Source of the DNA: Tyto alba | Lineage: Eukaryota > Chordata > Aves > Strigiformes > Tytonidae | Length of the DNA: 64,000 bases | Reading direction: 5' to 3' | Assembly (NCBI RefSeq): GCF_018691265.1 | Contig: NW_024881324.1 | Location: 10,667,730-10,731,729, forward strand | Shown: positions 1 through 13,402 of the stretch, one piece after another | Layout: the number at the start of each line of letters is the position of its first letter | How positions within the stretch are numbered: the first letter of the stretch is position 1 | Translations under genes and position numbers: made by a program | The notes under the pieces: model-generated | The model's database searches: none | What the model was told of the DNA's origin: nothing | What the model saw: the letters and a program-made list of their open reading frames with translations, nothing else

Positions 1-3000
1 GAACCCCATGCGCCAGAAATTTCTGTATGAAGATGTGTAGTTAGAGAATTAAAAAAACAAGATTGTTTTCATCACTATTGGGATACATTTTGATTTCTTC
101 CCCTAAGAAGGAGAGATACGGAAATTAAAAAGTACTTCATATTCTGTGTCATTATTTGAAAGCCAAACACAGCAAAAAAATGGAAGTTAGATATAGGGTG
201 GCCAAGTTTTAAATAAATACCCTAAAATCAAGCATAGGAAAGCTCAGCAAAACCATTCTTTCCCTACCTCCTAAAGGCCCCCTAAAGTGTACTAGTCAGT
301 AGTTAACCTTTCATGACACTTTGCAGCTAGCAAACACAATGTGATGCAGCAACCTAACAGGGGGAGTAACACAGGTGAAGAAAAGCCTACAGTTGTTTTT
401 CTTTCCCCTATGTGACAATACTTGATGCAGTTTGCAGACACTTTGTATCATTAGGGCCTTACCATGCAGCACAGTCATTAGTATTTTTATTTAGTTTTGA
501 GAAAAGTGTCAGTCTGGGTGTTTCCATGGTATGGTGAGTTTAAGAGCTTTGGGCTCTAAAATTCCAATTATATGTGGATTAAACTCTAGGATACCTACCG
601 TTGGGGTTAACGGAGGAAGGGAGCTAATTAGTGTGTGCACCCTCTTATCCTGCACCAGCAGACTGCGCTCTATTGCGTGGGTTCCATACACTTTTAAGAG
701 GTGTGCTTGGAGCTCATTAGCCTGATTTAGGGTTTTAAAAAGGTAAATTTAGAACTGTTTTGGAGGAGGAGGTATAAGAGAACTTTCAGAATCTCCTTTT
801 GTTTTTCTTATTAAACTTGAAAATCAACTGTCATTTCCTTTCCTCTCCTCTCCCAGCCTTCTTTAATCACAATTAAAGTCCAAAACATGAAGTAGCATTT
901 GAAATCCAGGTTTCTGTCCTCAAGAATTTGGGGGAGAAATGGAAGAAAAAAAAAATATTAAGGATCAGTTAACAGAACATGAAAATATTTTCCACTTCAA
1001 ATGTTGTTTTGTGGTCTCAAGTGACACTTTGGAAGACATGTCAGATTCTCTTTCTTTATTTCCCTATATCACACATGCATTTTCACAGCCAGCTTGAAGT
1101 AAAAAAATACTTTGTTTCTTGCATTTTGCTGTGAGCATGGATAAAACTGCTCCAAAAAGCAAAGCGCCTTCAAACTGGCAGGGAATAAATGGCTGGCAAA
1201 GTTGTCGGGGGTGATTTCCATGTCAGGGAATTGGCACATCTTTTGGTAAAGTGGCTCTGAATAACACCATCCACACACGCTTTCTCTCCAATTGCTGGCT
1301 GCAGCCAGCCAAGTTACTTCTACTGCAGTTTAAAAGGTCAGGTGTGAGGTCGTGCAAGTTCTGCAACTGCTCAGAGTTGCTATTTGTGGCAGAACAGTGT
1401 TTTATTATGTACACAGTTTAATTTTTCCAGTGTTTGTCAATAGTCCATGCAATTCCAGGGAGAAAAACCATGAAGGCTATTTTCAGATTTATATGCTTGT
1501 CAATCTATTACTCAAATATCTTGCTGAACTAAATAGTTTTATCAATTTGCACTACTGACTGGCTACGCCTCCCCAAATTCAGAAACTTGTCTAGTATGAA
1601 CAATAGCCCATGGGATGCTTATAGGAACGGCTGCACCTGTCCTCTCAGCTGTTAGGAGTACGTGCCTTCCTAGAGTAACATGTCACTATTACTTTGCTGT
1701 TACACCAGAGACTATACCGAGGCTTAAAATCTTCAGATCAGCCCTTCTTACCTAACAGTACCTTCTTACCTTGACTAGACTTTTTTCTGAGATGTAACTT
1801 TTCATATTGACAGAAGGCTATACATGAAGCCAGACAAAAACTCCATCTTTTCAAATTTATGAAAGAAAAAGAAAAATCAGAGCTATAAGTAGCATATCAA
1901 AAAACAGTTCAGATTTGGCAAAGTGGGTATAGGTTCTTCTCTTCTTCCCACCTTCTACTGCTGTTGAAAGCAGAAATGAGGGATGTCTTTCAACCCGCCA
2001 GTATGCAGGTGGCTTCAATTCCTGCAATTATCATCACACTCCAAGTAGTAGACACCTTATTTTAAACGAGTTACTTAAGAAATCCAAATATCCTCTCCAA
2101 AATCAGGTCCTTCCATTGAAAAAGGTATTAGAAGACTCTAGATCCACCCTCAAAAGCACCCTTGGAAATTTTGCCTCTTCAAATACTGAAGTTACTGGCT
2201 TTATCTGGAAGCTTGACGATTAGGAGCAGGTAGTACTGAATCCGTCCATCCCCCAAACCAGATAAGTCAAAGTATAACACATCTCTAGTTTTATGGCATT
2301 CGCTTCACTTTCTAGAGCTCTCTTTTCTGGCAGAAGGTTAGTTACATATCCTCTCTAAGATTATATTTTTTTTTTTTATTTTTCTGATATGTGTCAAAAG
2401 CATCACAGGATGTTCATGTTCCCCTTTGAAAGCTGAGATACAGATTGTGATTTCTTGGTGCTGAAACACATTGGAAACTTGGCTCAAAAATAGGCAATTT
2501 GTGCAAGGAAATTAAAAAGGTAGCATTTAGCTTTGTTCCTCTGCAAAACCCCAGTAGCTCTCTATTTCAGTGAAAAGCAATATTGAGAACCTTTTGGTTT
2601 TAATGCAGTTATTTCTTCCTTACTGCTGGACACTTTGTAAGCCTGCATTTTAATAGTATCTGCAGAAAACCTTGAAAGATAAAAGACTAGATGAGAGTTA
2701 TTTTGCTTACAATAACTAAAAGAGTAACTCAGATATATACCCCATAACCTACCCTGGAGAGAAAAGCACCACTTTTTTCCCCTTTTACATTTACTAAATT
2801 ACTAGCATAATTTTATTTCAAATCAGGTTTCACTGAAATGTCCCCTCAGGATTACATTTAATACGTTTTTTCTCACAAAATAATTTCTTTTTCATCAAGC
2901 ACAAAGTCATTTCCTTCTGTTTGCCAGACACCTTTGGGAGATGGCAGAATTCAGACCAGAAAGTGTTTTGATGGAAAGATGCAAAGTTGAAAGGCAAGCC

Positions 3001-4133
3001 AGAGAACAATCTCATGAAGACGGGTGTAGGAGGGAAACAACACAACACTATCCTATTTTGCCTCCAGGTGTGTTTTCATAAATTTAAAGGAGTGTAAGCA
3101 TTTCAAAATTCCAGCTTATTAAACCTTAGGTCTTGCTGAAATTTGGTATGCATGCTGCAAGCACTCAAAAACAGTCTACAACTCCTGAGCACTCAGGATC
3201 CTGATCAGCTGAAACCAGGAAACCCATACCAGTCCCCTACTCTTCAGCAAATATGGGGGTTCATGTGCTCTTGTTTCTTTTACAAAGGTGTGTGTGTCCC
3301 CCCTCCCCGTCCCTCTGTGCTCCTCCTCCAAATAGGAACGACATTGATAAGACACTGATGCAAATGTGATTCTCAGCAGCTCTTATTGGATGCAACAAGG
3401 TGGTTACTTAAGTGAAGAGGATACAATATCTTTGAAATAATGATGTCATGTAAATTAACAATACTGAGCTAAATGAAGTCCTCACGGCAACATGGGCATC
3501 TGTGTTGCAGGAAGCAAAGTGAGATCATTAAACACCTATGACGCTTCATTTCATCAATCCAGAATTAGAAGTTTGAGAATTTGTTACCTGAAATGACTCA
3601 ATAAACCAGTTTGGGATATATCTTGATCAACATTCAGTTGATCAGATCTTCAGGTTAATACTGCATGTAGCTGAGTCTAAATTACAAAGGAGAGATGTAC
3701 GTAGTCAGAATGAAGGAAACATTCAATTAAATTAGAGCCCTCAAATAACAATGCTTATACCTAGCTGGGAAAAGTACCAAGGGGCATCTTCAGACGTCAC
3801 CTCCTGGCTTCTTTCTTAGCATCTTCCTCAAAGAAATAATTTCAAATAGATGGATTTTCTTTAAAACCAGTAATACTTATAATTCTTTTATTTTACTTGC
3901 TTACTTCTCACAGCTATTGCATATTTGCTCCCTCACCACATTTACAGATCACATAGAGATGTGCATTTCTTGCTACAGTCTGTTTTGGGATGGGAAAGTC
4001 TCTTGCTGCTTTTTTCTGTAACACCTTAATTCTCCGCAATACTTAATAACTAGATTTACCATCATTATCTTTGCCACTTCTATCAGACAATACATTTTTC
4101 TACCAAATTCTGTATGTTATTTAGTTTTTCTCC

Positions 4134-4161
4134 TTTTTTTTTTTTTTTTTTTTTTTTTTTT
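4134..4161. repeat. Poly-T homopolymer run
   Basis: This is an uninterrupted run of 28 T. Similar runs occur at 8017-8036 (T), 10683-10701 (A) and 17612-17630 (A). No retroposon body recognisable to me is attached to any of them, so they are listed as simple repeats only. Run lengths may vary between individuals or assemblies. Confidence 0.9.
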
Positions 4162-5659
4162 GGAGAGAATCTTTCCATTTTGTCTGTCTTTAGGGATATC
4201 TGTAGCGATACTTAAATCAGCTGCAGGTGCCATCAGTGCTACTTCTAACTTGTCCCGTTAAACAAATGTATTTATTACATTTGCTGGTAAGAAACTGTCA
4301 TCTCTTCAAATAGTTATTCCCAACAACACATATTTAATGCAAAGTAAGAAGTGATGCTTCTTCTCTGAAACAATAGTAAACTAAAGACTCTTGAAGCATC
4401 TGCTTCACTTGTTGGAAACTTGAGCTCATGAGGATATTCATTTTCTGGAAACAGGTACCTGATCGGTGTTTGTGATGTATATCAGGTCTCAGACAGTTCA
4501 AGCTGACCTTGACAGCAACTCTGTTTTCCTCTTGTCAACTATCTGTCCACTACAAGGCAGCACTGAACCTCGACACTTAACCACTGAGGGAACCAATATT
4601 TTTCCACATGATCTCTGTCTTTATAGCAGCTGTTTGCTCTAACAATTAGTCAACAATTAAATCAGTCCAAGGGAGTGTGGCAGTCACTGTGATGCAGCCT
4701 TCTCATGTAGATGTTATGTCACATGGAAATTCCCAACTTTGATGACACCTAATTTTACAGGTCAGCTTAGGCTGATCCTATCAGATGATCTCCTGAATGA
4801 TGAAGAAAGTTGTTTGAAAAGCCTCTACCAAGAAAGCTGACCTTCTGATACTGGACATAATCACAAAGACACAAAATGTATACTCACTGAAGCACTGAAC
4901 GTCTTCTAGTCATGTTTTCTTTCCGTAATATTAGATACTGTGACATGATCACCCTTTAGAATTTTTCTGGTTTTACTTTTCTTCATTAAATCATCAGTTA
5001 CTTGTAAATGATATCTAGCATCAGACAATGAATTAGAAGATAAATGTCTATTAAAACTCATGAGTTTGAAATCTGCTTGATTTTAAGTATACTGTACAGA
5101 TGTTAGATTTTATAAGCAGATATTTTGACCTAAAATCTCAGGTTTATTTTCCAAAGTGAATTATACTCATAACTACCTAATTGGAAAGCTTCCTGCACTG
5201 GGTTTTGTACCTGCATTCCTCACATGGCAGTTAGACTGGTTTCTACGTGGATAATGACCTCAAAGTGAAATTGAAAGGCTTTGCATGTGTTGGAAGATTA
5301 AGGATGAAACCTTAGAGGCTTGGATATGGACTCTCTAATCCCCAGCAGCATGCTACAGACACCTCCTCCTCTTCCATTCTTTTCCTTCCCCTTTTTCCAC
5401 TGACATTCCTATAAATAGTTCAGGAAAGGGTCTATACATTTGTGCAACAACTACAAGAAATGGTGTAACAAATGAATGCAAAACAAGAAAACCCCATCTC
5501 TCTAATGGACAAATAAACACAACTGGATTTCCATCATCCCGACTATAAGAACAAGCACAGATCTGTAAACTAAGTGCTGTTACTTTTAAGGACATGGCTA
5601 AAGCAGGCTAAAACATGACCTACCTTACCAGTGTCTGAATGGAGAGCAACTGAAAGAAA

Positions 5660-5673
5660 ACACACACACACAC
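5660..5673. repeat. Short (AC)n microsatellite
   Basis: Seven AC dinucleotides lie in a row in non-coding DNA. A second short AC tract of similar length lies at 49160-49173. Both are ordinary simple repeats. Confidence 0.85.
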
Positions 5674-8600
5674 GTACATTAACCTGAAGCACAAAAGCTA
5701 CTTTGCCTGATTCCTTTGTGCCAAGTTATGAAGAGAAATTAAAATACAAGGGCTCCATTCCTGGCAGTGGGTCCAGTGAGTCTGGCCGAGTGGACTGGTA
5801 CACCCGTGTAGAGCTCTGCTGGTCTCTCCAGCAGCCCACACAGCACCTACCCATACATGTTGGGTTATAATTATGCAATGAATATGCCCCCTCATAAATC
5901 TTCTGCTTCTTCCAAGTCCATTCCAACTTGGCAAGGTAATGGGAATAAGTCCTGATTTATACCTCACGTAATTCAATAACTTGAGCAGGCTACACAACGT
6001 ATATATCAGGGTAGATTTTGACACATTGTGCCTTTGAGAAGGTAGTTAGCCCAGTTCAACTAAATGTTTATAAGTACAATTTTTCACCTAGGAAATACAG
6101 CTGGGCAGAATTAATCTCAGTAGCTTTACGTATGGATTGAACAAGACATTCGATAGGGGGTTTGGGAAACAAAGCAAACACAGGAATTATTATAGATTTT
6201 TGTGGTGTTTAATCCCACTTTGTTCCTTTTTGTGTTTTCAGATTTTACAGGTCAGTAATAATGTTAATTTCCAGGTATTCCTTTTAAATATAATTCTAGT
6301 CTTACTGTAGCAGTGAGAATCTTGATAGTATGACTGTATCCTCTAGAGCACGTAAATTTATGAAAACAAGAATTTAGTGTTCTAGCTCAGTAAAAATGCA
6401 GGATGGAGAGAGTTTGATTAGAGGTATCTATGCTAAAGAAGTTACTACAAAAGCCAGCCAAAGATGTGAACATCTTTCTGCTCCCGCTGTGCCAGCAGAT
6501 GAGATTACTTCTCCCGGTCACACAGCACCATCCCTTTGCTACAGGTCACTGTCCTGCACTGCTCTTCATATGAGCTTTGCATAACTCCTTTTACTCAGGA
6601 TGAGCCCAGTTGCCAAAGAGCTCAAATTTGGATAATTTTGGTTAACCAGAGTCCCTTTAACAGAAAAAGGTAGCAGCTGGACAACCAGCACTGCCCAGAG
6701 GTTCGCAGTGGTGTTCCCAGCACCCCTGAGAAGACGGTGTGCAGGAACCCAACACTCCAGCCAGCACAGCGATTCTCACGGTGCCTAAAATGCAACAGCT
6801 CTCTAGGTCCAATTTGGTTTTTGTTTATGTTTATAAGGAGCTCAGTGCAGTTTAGTAACTGCATCAACTGAAGATGGTTTTGCTCATGAGTATGAAAGTA
6901 TTTTTAGGACCTTTTTTTTTTTTTTTCTGAAAAACTAAGGTATCCTGTGATATGGTTGTCTGCTTACTCCTAGAAGTTTTTGTACTTAAAATATTCTTCT
7001 GTACATATTCAATATCTATGGCAATTTTAAAATAGTCTAGGAGCATGAAATTAATAGTAGCGAACTTCAGGAATTCATAATACCTTGACTATAAATACAG
7101 TACACAGTTAAGCGGTGCATACAAAACGTGCTGCCTTTCATTAATTTTCTTATGAACAGTAACTTTAACATTACATATATTAGAAGCCTTTTTTACCCTC
7201 TACATCCTGACTAGGTGAATCAGTTATTGGTCTGAAAAGAAGTGCTAATTATATATATGTATATAGCTGTTGGTTTTGCCAACAGGTCTCAGAATCTTTC
7301 TTTTTTGTTACATGCTCCGCAGGCTAGACTCAATCTTCTACCAGTGTTGTCCTTAGCAAATATATGTCTATAAAGGGAATTAGCATTGCAAGGAAAAGTC
7401 TTAATTAAGGAGTTAATTAGTTAATAGTTAATATTGTACAAGTTAAGTTTCTGACTTAGAGTTTTCTGAAGGGCTGCTGACAATTGGCTGTCAAAGAGTA
7501 AAAGTTATAAAGAAAAAACTCTAAGGCTTTATTTTATTTTTTGTATGTTTATATTTCAATATTTTATTTTAATTTAATTTACTGTATTTTAAAGGGACAA
7601 CCCCACAGCCCTACTTTTATGTCAACCCAGAAGAACTAGAAACACTACCCACACGGGTTTTTAAATACTCTTTTCTTGTTCCCCCACCCTGCAGTAGACG
7701 AGTGCCCCGCAACACTAGTACAAGCTGTTGAAGAAACTCAGGCAAAACCATTCAGTCAGGCAGAGCCTCGGTCAGGGAACACATTTTAGAAAATCCTTTT
7801 TGATCCTCCCTGCCTGTAACAGGAGGGGCAGGCAGTCCCTTGCACATTAATCCCCGCCGTGGGGACACGGTGTTACGTTGCAGACATCTGGGACGGCAAC
7901 CAAGAAACCTACTTCTTCGGCATAGAGTGCCCTTTGTCTTCCTGCACTGCTAGGATTGTGGGAAAACCAGAGCTCTTGCTTTTGGAGTGTTTTGGGTTGT
8001 TTAGTTGTTTCTTTTCTTTTTTTTTTTTTTTTTTTTAAGGTTTATTGTCCAACAAGCCATGAGATCCAGTGCAGAGGCTTAGGATCTTCTATTCATCTTC
8101 GTCCTTGAAGTTTGTTACAGTAGAAAATTAAGAGATATTCACAGTATTAGAAAGGCTATGTTGTCTGTTTGTCTCTATTGCTTTCTCCAGAAAAATGGCC
8201 AAAAGTGTACGCCAAGTACAAAACAAAGCCCTGCATGCATTATGCTAACTTACAAATTCAGCTTCTCGGCAGCAACAAAATCTGTCTGCAAATAGCGAGG
8301 AAAATAAAATTATCAAGATATGGCATACAGAGAAAGCTGAGCTGCCTTGTAAACTTGTTGCTGTAATTCTCCCCTACCATTTCATTTGCTCAGTGCTCCC
8401 ATCTTGTTTATTCATTGTATGGGTCTAAACTTACGATGCAAGCTTTTCGCTGCAAAGAGCATGTAGTTGCATACATGGCAAATGCTGGGCAGATGCTGTA
8501 TATCCAGGCATATATTTGGGGAATACTCTGTTCCAAGATTTTGGCAAATCCAAAGCCTTAAAAGGGTAATTGCCCTCCCTTCCTCCGCTAGAATTATTTT

Positions 8601-11045
8601 CTCATACTTCTCAAAGAGCAGCTGGCTGTTTTGCTCTTACATAATGAGAAGTGATACGCCACTTCTTTATTACATTAGGCATCCTTTACCAAGCCTAGCT
8701 GTTTGGAAGCAGGTATGTTAAGCTGTGCAGGCTTTCGTATTGCTGATGTAAAATTAATTCTGATACTGATCTCTCTTCTCAATGCCTTGTAAAGTCAACA
8801 AGAGCTGAACAGACCATTAAGAAAGCAACCGTAACAGAATTAACCTCTCTCTAGAAAAAACTCACTGGGGTTCTTTGCTTGTAACTTAAGGACTTTCCTG
8901 CTCCAAAGGAAACTTTCTCTTATTCAAGTCAGGACTGATTCCCAAGGATTGTTGTTTTGCCTGAGAAAGTGATTTATTCACTCAGGCTATTGGAAGGAGG
9001 CAGAATTTTTATCTACCCTTTAATTTTTGAATAATTTCATTTTTGTTTATTCCCTCTCAGTCTTACAGTCTTGTCACACCATTGCTGACAGGAATTATAC
9101 TCCATCTCAGGTCATACTGTCATTTTAAATCTGAGTGTTAGAGCAAATGAAAAATGAGGTCAATAATTGCTACCATTTTCTTGGGAACTGACAGGCCACA
9201 TCTGAGGTCTCCCTAGAGAAATCTTCTTTAATTACAAGTTAAGCTGATGTTCCCCTGTGTAGCAGGTAGAATTGAGCAGGATTACTTTTAAAAGGATTGC
9301 ACTGATCTGCTTTGATGACAGTTTCATTTTGAAATTCTGATAACAAGCAAGAGGATGGATTATAAATATATGGTTCTCAGGAGTATACACAACTGACACA
9401 TACTGCAAATTGGGACACAGCAGCCACCCTTCCTTTCCACTCTTCTTTTAAGGCCAGACAAGTTCTATTTTGAGCACTGTGATTGCCATGCATTATTTTA
9501 GCAGTTAATTAATATGACTGTGAAGAATAGAGCAAAAAAAAATTGGAAATTGTAGAAGGGAAATCCTGCAAGCAGTGATTCCAGAAAAGGAATTTTTCAT
9601 CCTGGAGACAATGTGATACTCAGCCTTTTACAATATAAAACATTGAAAAATGTGTAATAGGCTGAATGCTTTCAAATACTGAAATTATTAATAGAATTTG
9701 GGAAACCAAACAAATATTTATGGGTTCTTAAATCACTTTCATTCTAACCCATGCAATTGTAATGCAGAAACCTTCCAAATTCCTTTTACTCATACTTTTA
9801 AAAAACAAACAGCTGGTTAATTTTGCAAAAGTGATTTATCTCACAATGATATATGATCTAACAGTAGCATGGCTATTAAAATAAGACTTATGTTATTGTA
9901 TGTGAGAAATTAATATTTTCTCTGACATGTAGCAGGTTGCATAGTCCAGAAACAAAGACGTATGTCTGAAATAGCTCACATACATACATTGTTTTAATGA
10001 AAATTGTTCTGCCTCTTAGGACTTACTCACCCTTGGCATTGGCAGTGCTTCATCCTGATTTGACTCCTGACAGAAGCCATAAAGCAGTTATTCCTCCACC
10101 TAGGTCCTTATTCCCACGTGTGGGATGAGCGTGCGTAGCACTGAGCAGAACCACAAGACCAAGTGAAAAAGAGACCTCTTGTTAAACAAAACTAGAAGTC
10201 CCAAAGCAGAAGGAGCCACTTCTCCAGAAGTGAAAAGCTTGGAGTATATTGATTCCTCAGCTGAAAACAACTCAAACTCCCATTTCCTACAGGAACACAG
10301 CAACCAACAACTGGCAAAACCTGAGAGAAAACTGTTTCTCCAGAGTCTCCTGGCTGTAAGGGCCTGTCATGCAGAACTGAGGGGCTCACAAAGAGCCCAC
10401 TTCTGATGGCAACCCTCAGAGCCAGGCAATCCAGTTTCAGGAGCTTTACACCAAGTAAAATGCTGCACAACTCACTCAGCAAATGTAACCGCACTGAAGC
10501 AATACATGCTGGATTTGGGGTTTTCTTCATGTATTATTACAAATTTGGCAGTACAAGGCAGAACTTGCTATTCCACCTCACTGCAGCTAGAACGTGACAT
10601 TTTCAGAGAGACATAAAAACTATGATAGTATGTGAAACCTCATAGTACCAAGAGTTAAACCCCAGTCTTTTGGAGGGAGAATAAAAAAAAAAAAAAAAAA
10701 AGCAGGGTAATTTTTGTTAGTTAAGAATAGAGAACGAAAACACATACAGAAAAATTTTAGTTTGATCTTCATTCTATATGACAATTTTTTAGAAAGGTGA
10801 ATGTTAGGAAAGCCCTAAAACAAATTATTTTCTTTTTCTTTCATTGCATTGGGTTATCATCTATTGCACTTCCCAAAACCACCTTATTTGCAAGAAAACC
10901 TTTTCATTCCCTAAGCTTTTGTTTTAGAGAAGCATCGCAGCAGCAGCAAGGGTGGCCTGTAGATTCACACTTGTAAAAATCGAGAAGAAAAGTCAGCACT
11001 GAGGGTGGGTATTGCAGCTATAGGTAAGGTTGAGATGGATTACAG

Positions 11046-11420
11046 CTAACGCGGGGTGTGTGTCTGCGCTGGGTTTACGACTGTGAGCAGGACGGAGTGC
11101 AGCAGTGAAAGACCGAGCACGGCTGGTCTCCTCGGGTCGGTCTCCCACCCCGAGGTGGCCAGCCGAAGCCTTGCCTGGAGCAGGTCTATGCCCCGTCCTG
11201 CTTCTGGAACGCCGAGCCCGGGAGGTGTTTTCCTTCCAGTTCCATCAGAGGCGATTCCCGGAGAGGGCAGGTTCACCCATAACCGTCAGTAACAACAGGC
11301 CTCGGCGCAGAAATCAAAGGTGGCCAACCTCTCCGAGAAATGCGTGCTCCACTTGTTTTTGATGGGTCCTGCCAGCTTTCTGTTAGCGTTCAGCACGCTA
11401 ACCGGGAGCTTGTGACTGTT
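11046..11420. promoter_or_regulatory. CpG-dense patch in putative intron 1
   Basis: This block is visibly richer in G+C and in CpG dinucleotides than the AT-rich DNA on both sides. By eye there are roughly two dozen CpGs in under 400 bases. Several overlapping open frames cross it on both strands, as expected for GC-rich DNA, and none resembles a known protein. It could be an orphan CpG island, an alternative promoter or the start of a non-coding transcript. I do not see an ATG followed by a splice donor that would make it ELOVL2 exon 1. A regulatory role is an inference. Confidence 0.35.
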
Positions 11421-13317
11421 GCTGTATTTCAGACTGCCCCCTCAGAGGGAACACTGTAGCTGCACAGTGCTGCGTGTGTATTTTTCCACTATAAATGACT
11501 TAAGCGTGGCTGGAAACTGGGCCGGGATGCAGAAGGGGGATGGGGAAACATGCTGCTTCTCCCATCATTAAACCCTCTTCTTCTCCTAGCACCCCCCCGC
11601 CCCGTCCACTCATTTGCATTAAACTCAGTGATGAAGGTGCATCACTACCAACAGAAAATTCCATCAGGCCCCCGCTTCTTTCAGAAGAAAGGGAGCCCCT
11701 AGCACAATGCATGATGTTTTGGGGGGGCAATGAACAAGCTCGCCAAAGGGCTCTGCTTCCCCGGTGTGAGGGGATACGAGTGCCACCTGGATGGCATGGC
11801 AAAGCTCTGCCTTTAGTGGGCCACCGTTCCTCTTAATGCTCTCTGTGTATAATACCCTGGGAGCCATAAGATGCCTAAGCATGGGGTTGTTGAGAGCCAT
11901 GTCCTCTGACTCTTTTGTAGGCACCCAAACCCACACTCGGCAGAGGAGGACATAGAAGCTTCTCAACCTTCAAGCCTCTAAGTCATCTGCTTCCCTTTCC
12001 CTGAAGGAAAGCACTTTTATTTAAAATACTGACGATAACACAGGAACAGATACCAAAGGATGGGATTGGATTTCGGCTACTAGTTGCTTTAGGAGAAAAT
12101 AGGAATTAATTCAGGGCAGGTCTGTGGTAAGTCCCTTCTGGCCTTACTCTTCTGTGGAAGCTTCTAGATCTGCCCATGGGAGATGTTAGTTTGAGACTCT
12201 CTGCTGTTTCTCCACCCTCAGCAATGAGGGGGGATGTTTCCCGGGCCCACAGTTCCTATTGCTTTAATATTCCAGACTGGTTTGAGGGTAGAAACACCCA
12301 CAAAAAGTATCATCAGCACAAGTGGAACTGCATAAAGGTGACATTATTCACCAGAGAGACACAGAGACCACCGTGAAACTTGGTTTATGTGCACATTTGC
12401 CAAAAGACCACTTTCTAACTCCCAAAAGAACAGAGATGTTATATCCAGAGGAAAGACTTCTGCTGAACTGCTGCTATCAACTCTGGCAGGGCAGAGACCA
12501 TTTTAATATTGAGTATGAGCTTGGGATTACGTGAAATAATGAAAAAAAAATGTATACAGAAGAAAATGCACTCTGAAATACTATTCCTGAACATTCAGGG
12601 AGCAGCTGGTGGGAGAAACTAATTGAAGAGCCTCACCCTTCCTTACAACAGAGCACATTTAGGGCTTCCTTTCTGCCTGTACTCCAAGAAAAAAGTAGAA
12701 GATTTCAAAACTGCCATTGATTAAGTGTATAGTGACCCCACCTCTAAGCCTTCAGGCCCCAAAGAAGCCCCGTCCTTTCAGAGAGAGGGCACATACTTTC
12801 CACAGACAAGCTATGGGAGGCAGCACGTAGAGTTCCACTCTCCTTGCTATCAGGCAGCATAAAGAGAAGAAGAGATTTGATGGCAAATTGACTTTCCCTA
12901 TAAAATTAGCCTAAGAATCTGTAATCTACGTAGTGTCACTGAAGGCACTATGCAGGGTATATCTGGAACCCAACAACACCTCCGCCCCCCAAAAAAATTA
13001 GTGGGACAAAAGGAGGAGAGTGTTCCCAGTACAGCAGATCTCTAAGATGAGTCTTTGCAGTCTGCTACAGAGCACGGGTGTGCTGAGGGTGTGATTTTAC
13101 AGTACGAGACTGCATACTATTGTCCTTATTTTCAAACACCAACAGGCACAAATGCTGCAGGCCTCAATCCAGACTGGAATGAGGAATATGTTTTTTCTGA
13201 ATCCTCTTTGTGGGTCTCAGAGAGATTCCTGTTCATTTTAAGATTTTTCTACAAACCCAGGCATGATGAATACAGGTTACAGTAAGTGTAATTAATGAAA
13301 AAATAATAGCTAGTTGT

Positions 13318-13402
13318 TTTTTGATTTTTTTTTTTGTTTATTGTTTGTTTTTGTTTTGTTGTTGTCGTGGGGGTTTTTTGTGTGGTTTTTTTTTTTTTTT
13401 TA
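13318..13402. repeat. T/G-rich low-complexity tract
   Basis: This tract is made of T runs broken by G, including repeated TTTGTTT-like units and two long T blocks. It is low-complexity DNA with no coding potential. Confidence 0.8.

Noticed and set aside
524..539. ATG followed directly by GTGAGT, as expected at the end of an ELOVL2 exon 1 that carries only the start codon
   Set aside because: The surroundings are AT-rich with no CpG island or promoter-like sequence, and short ATG-donor strings occur by chance. ELOVL2 exon 1 in other vertebrates lies in a GC-rich promoter.
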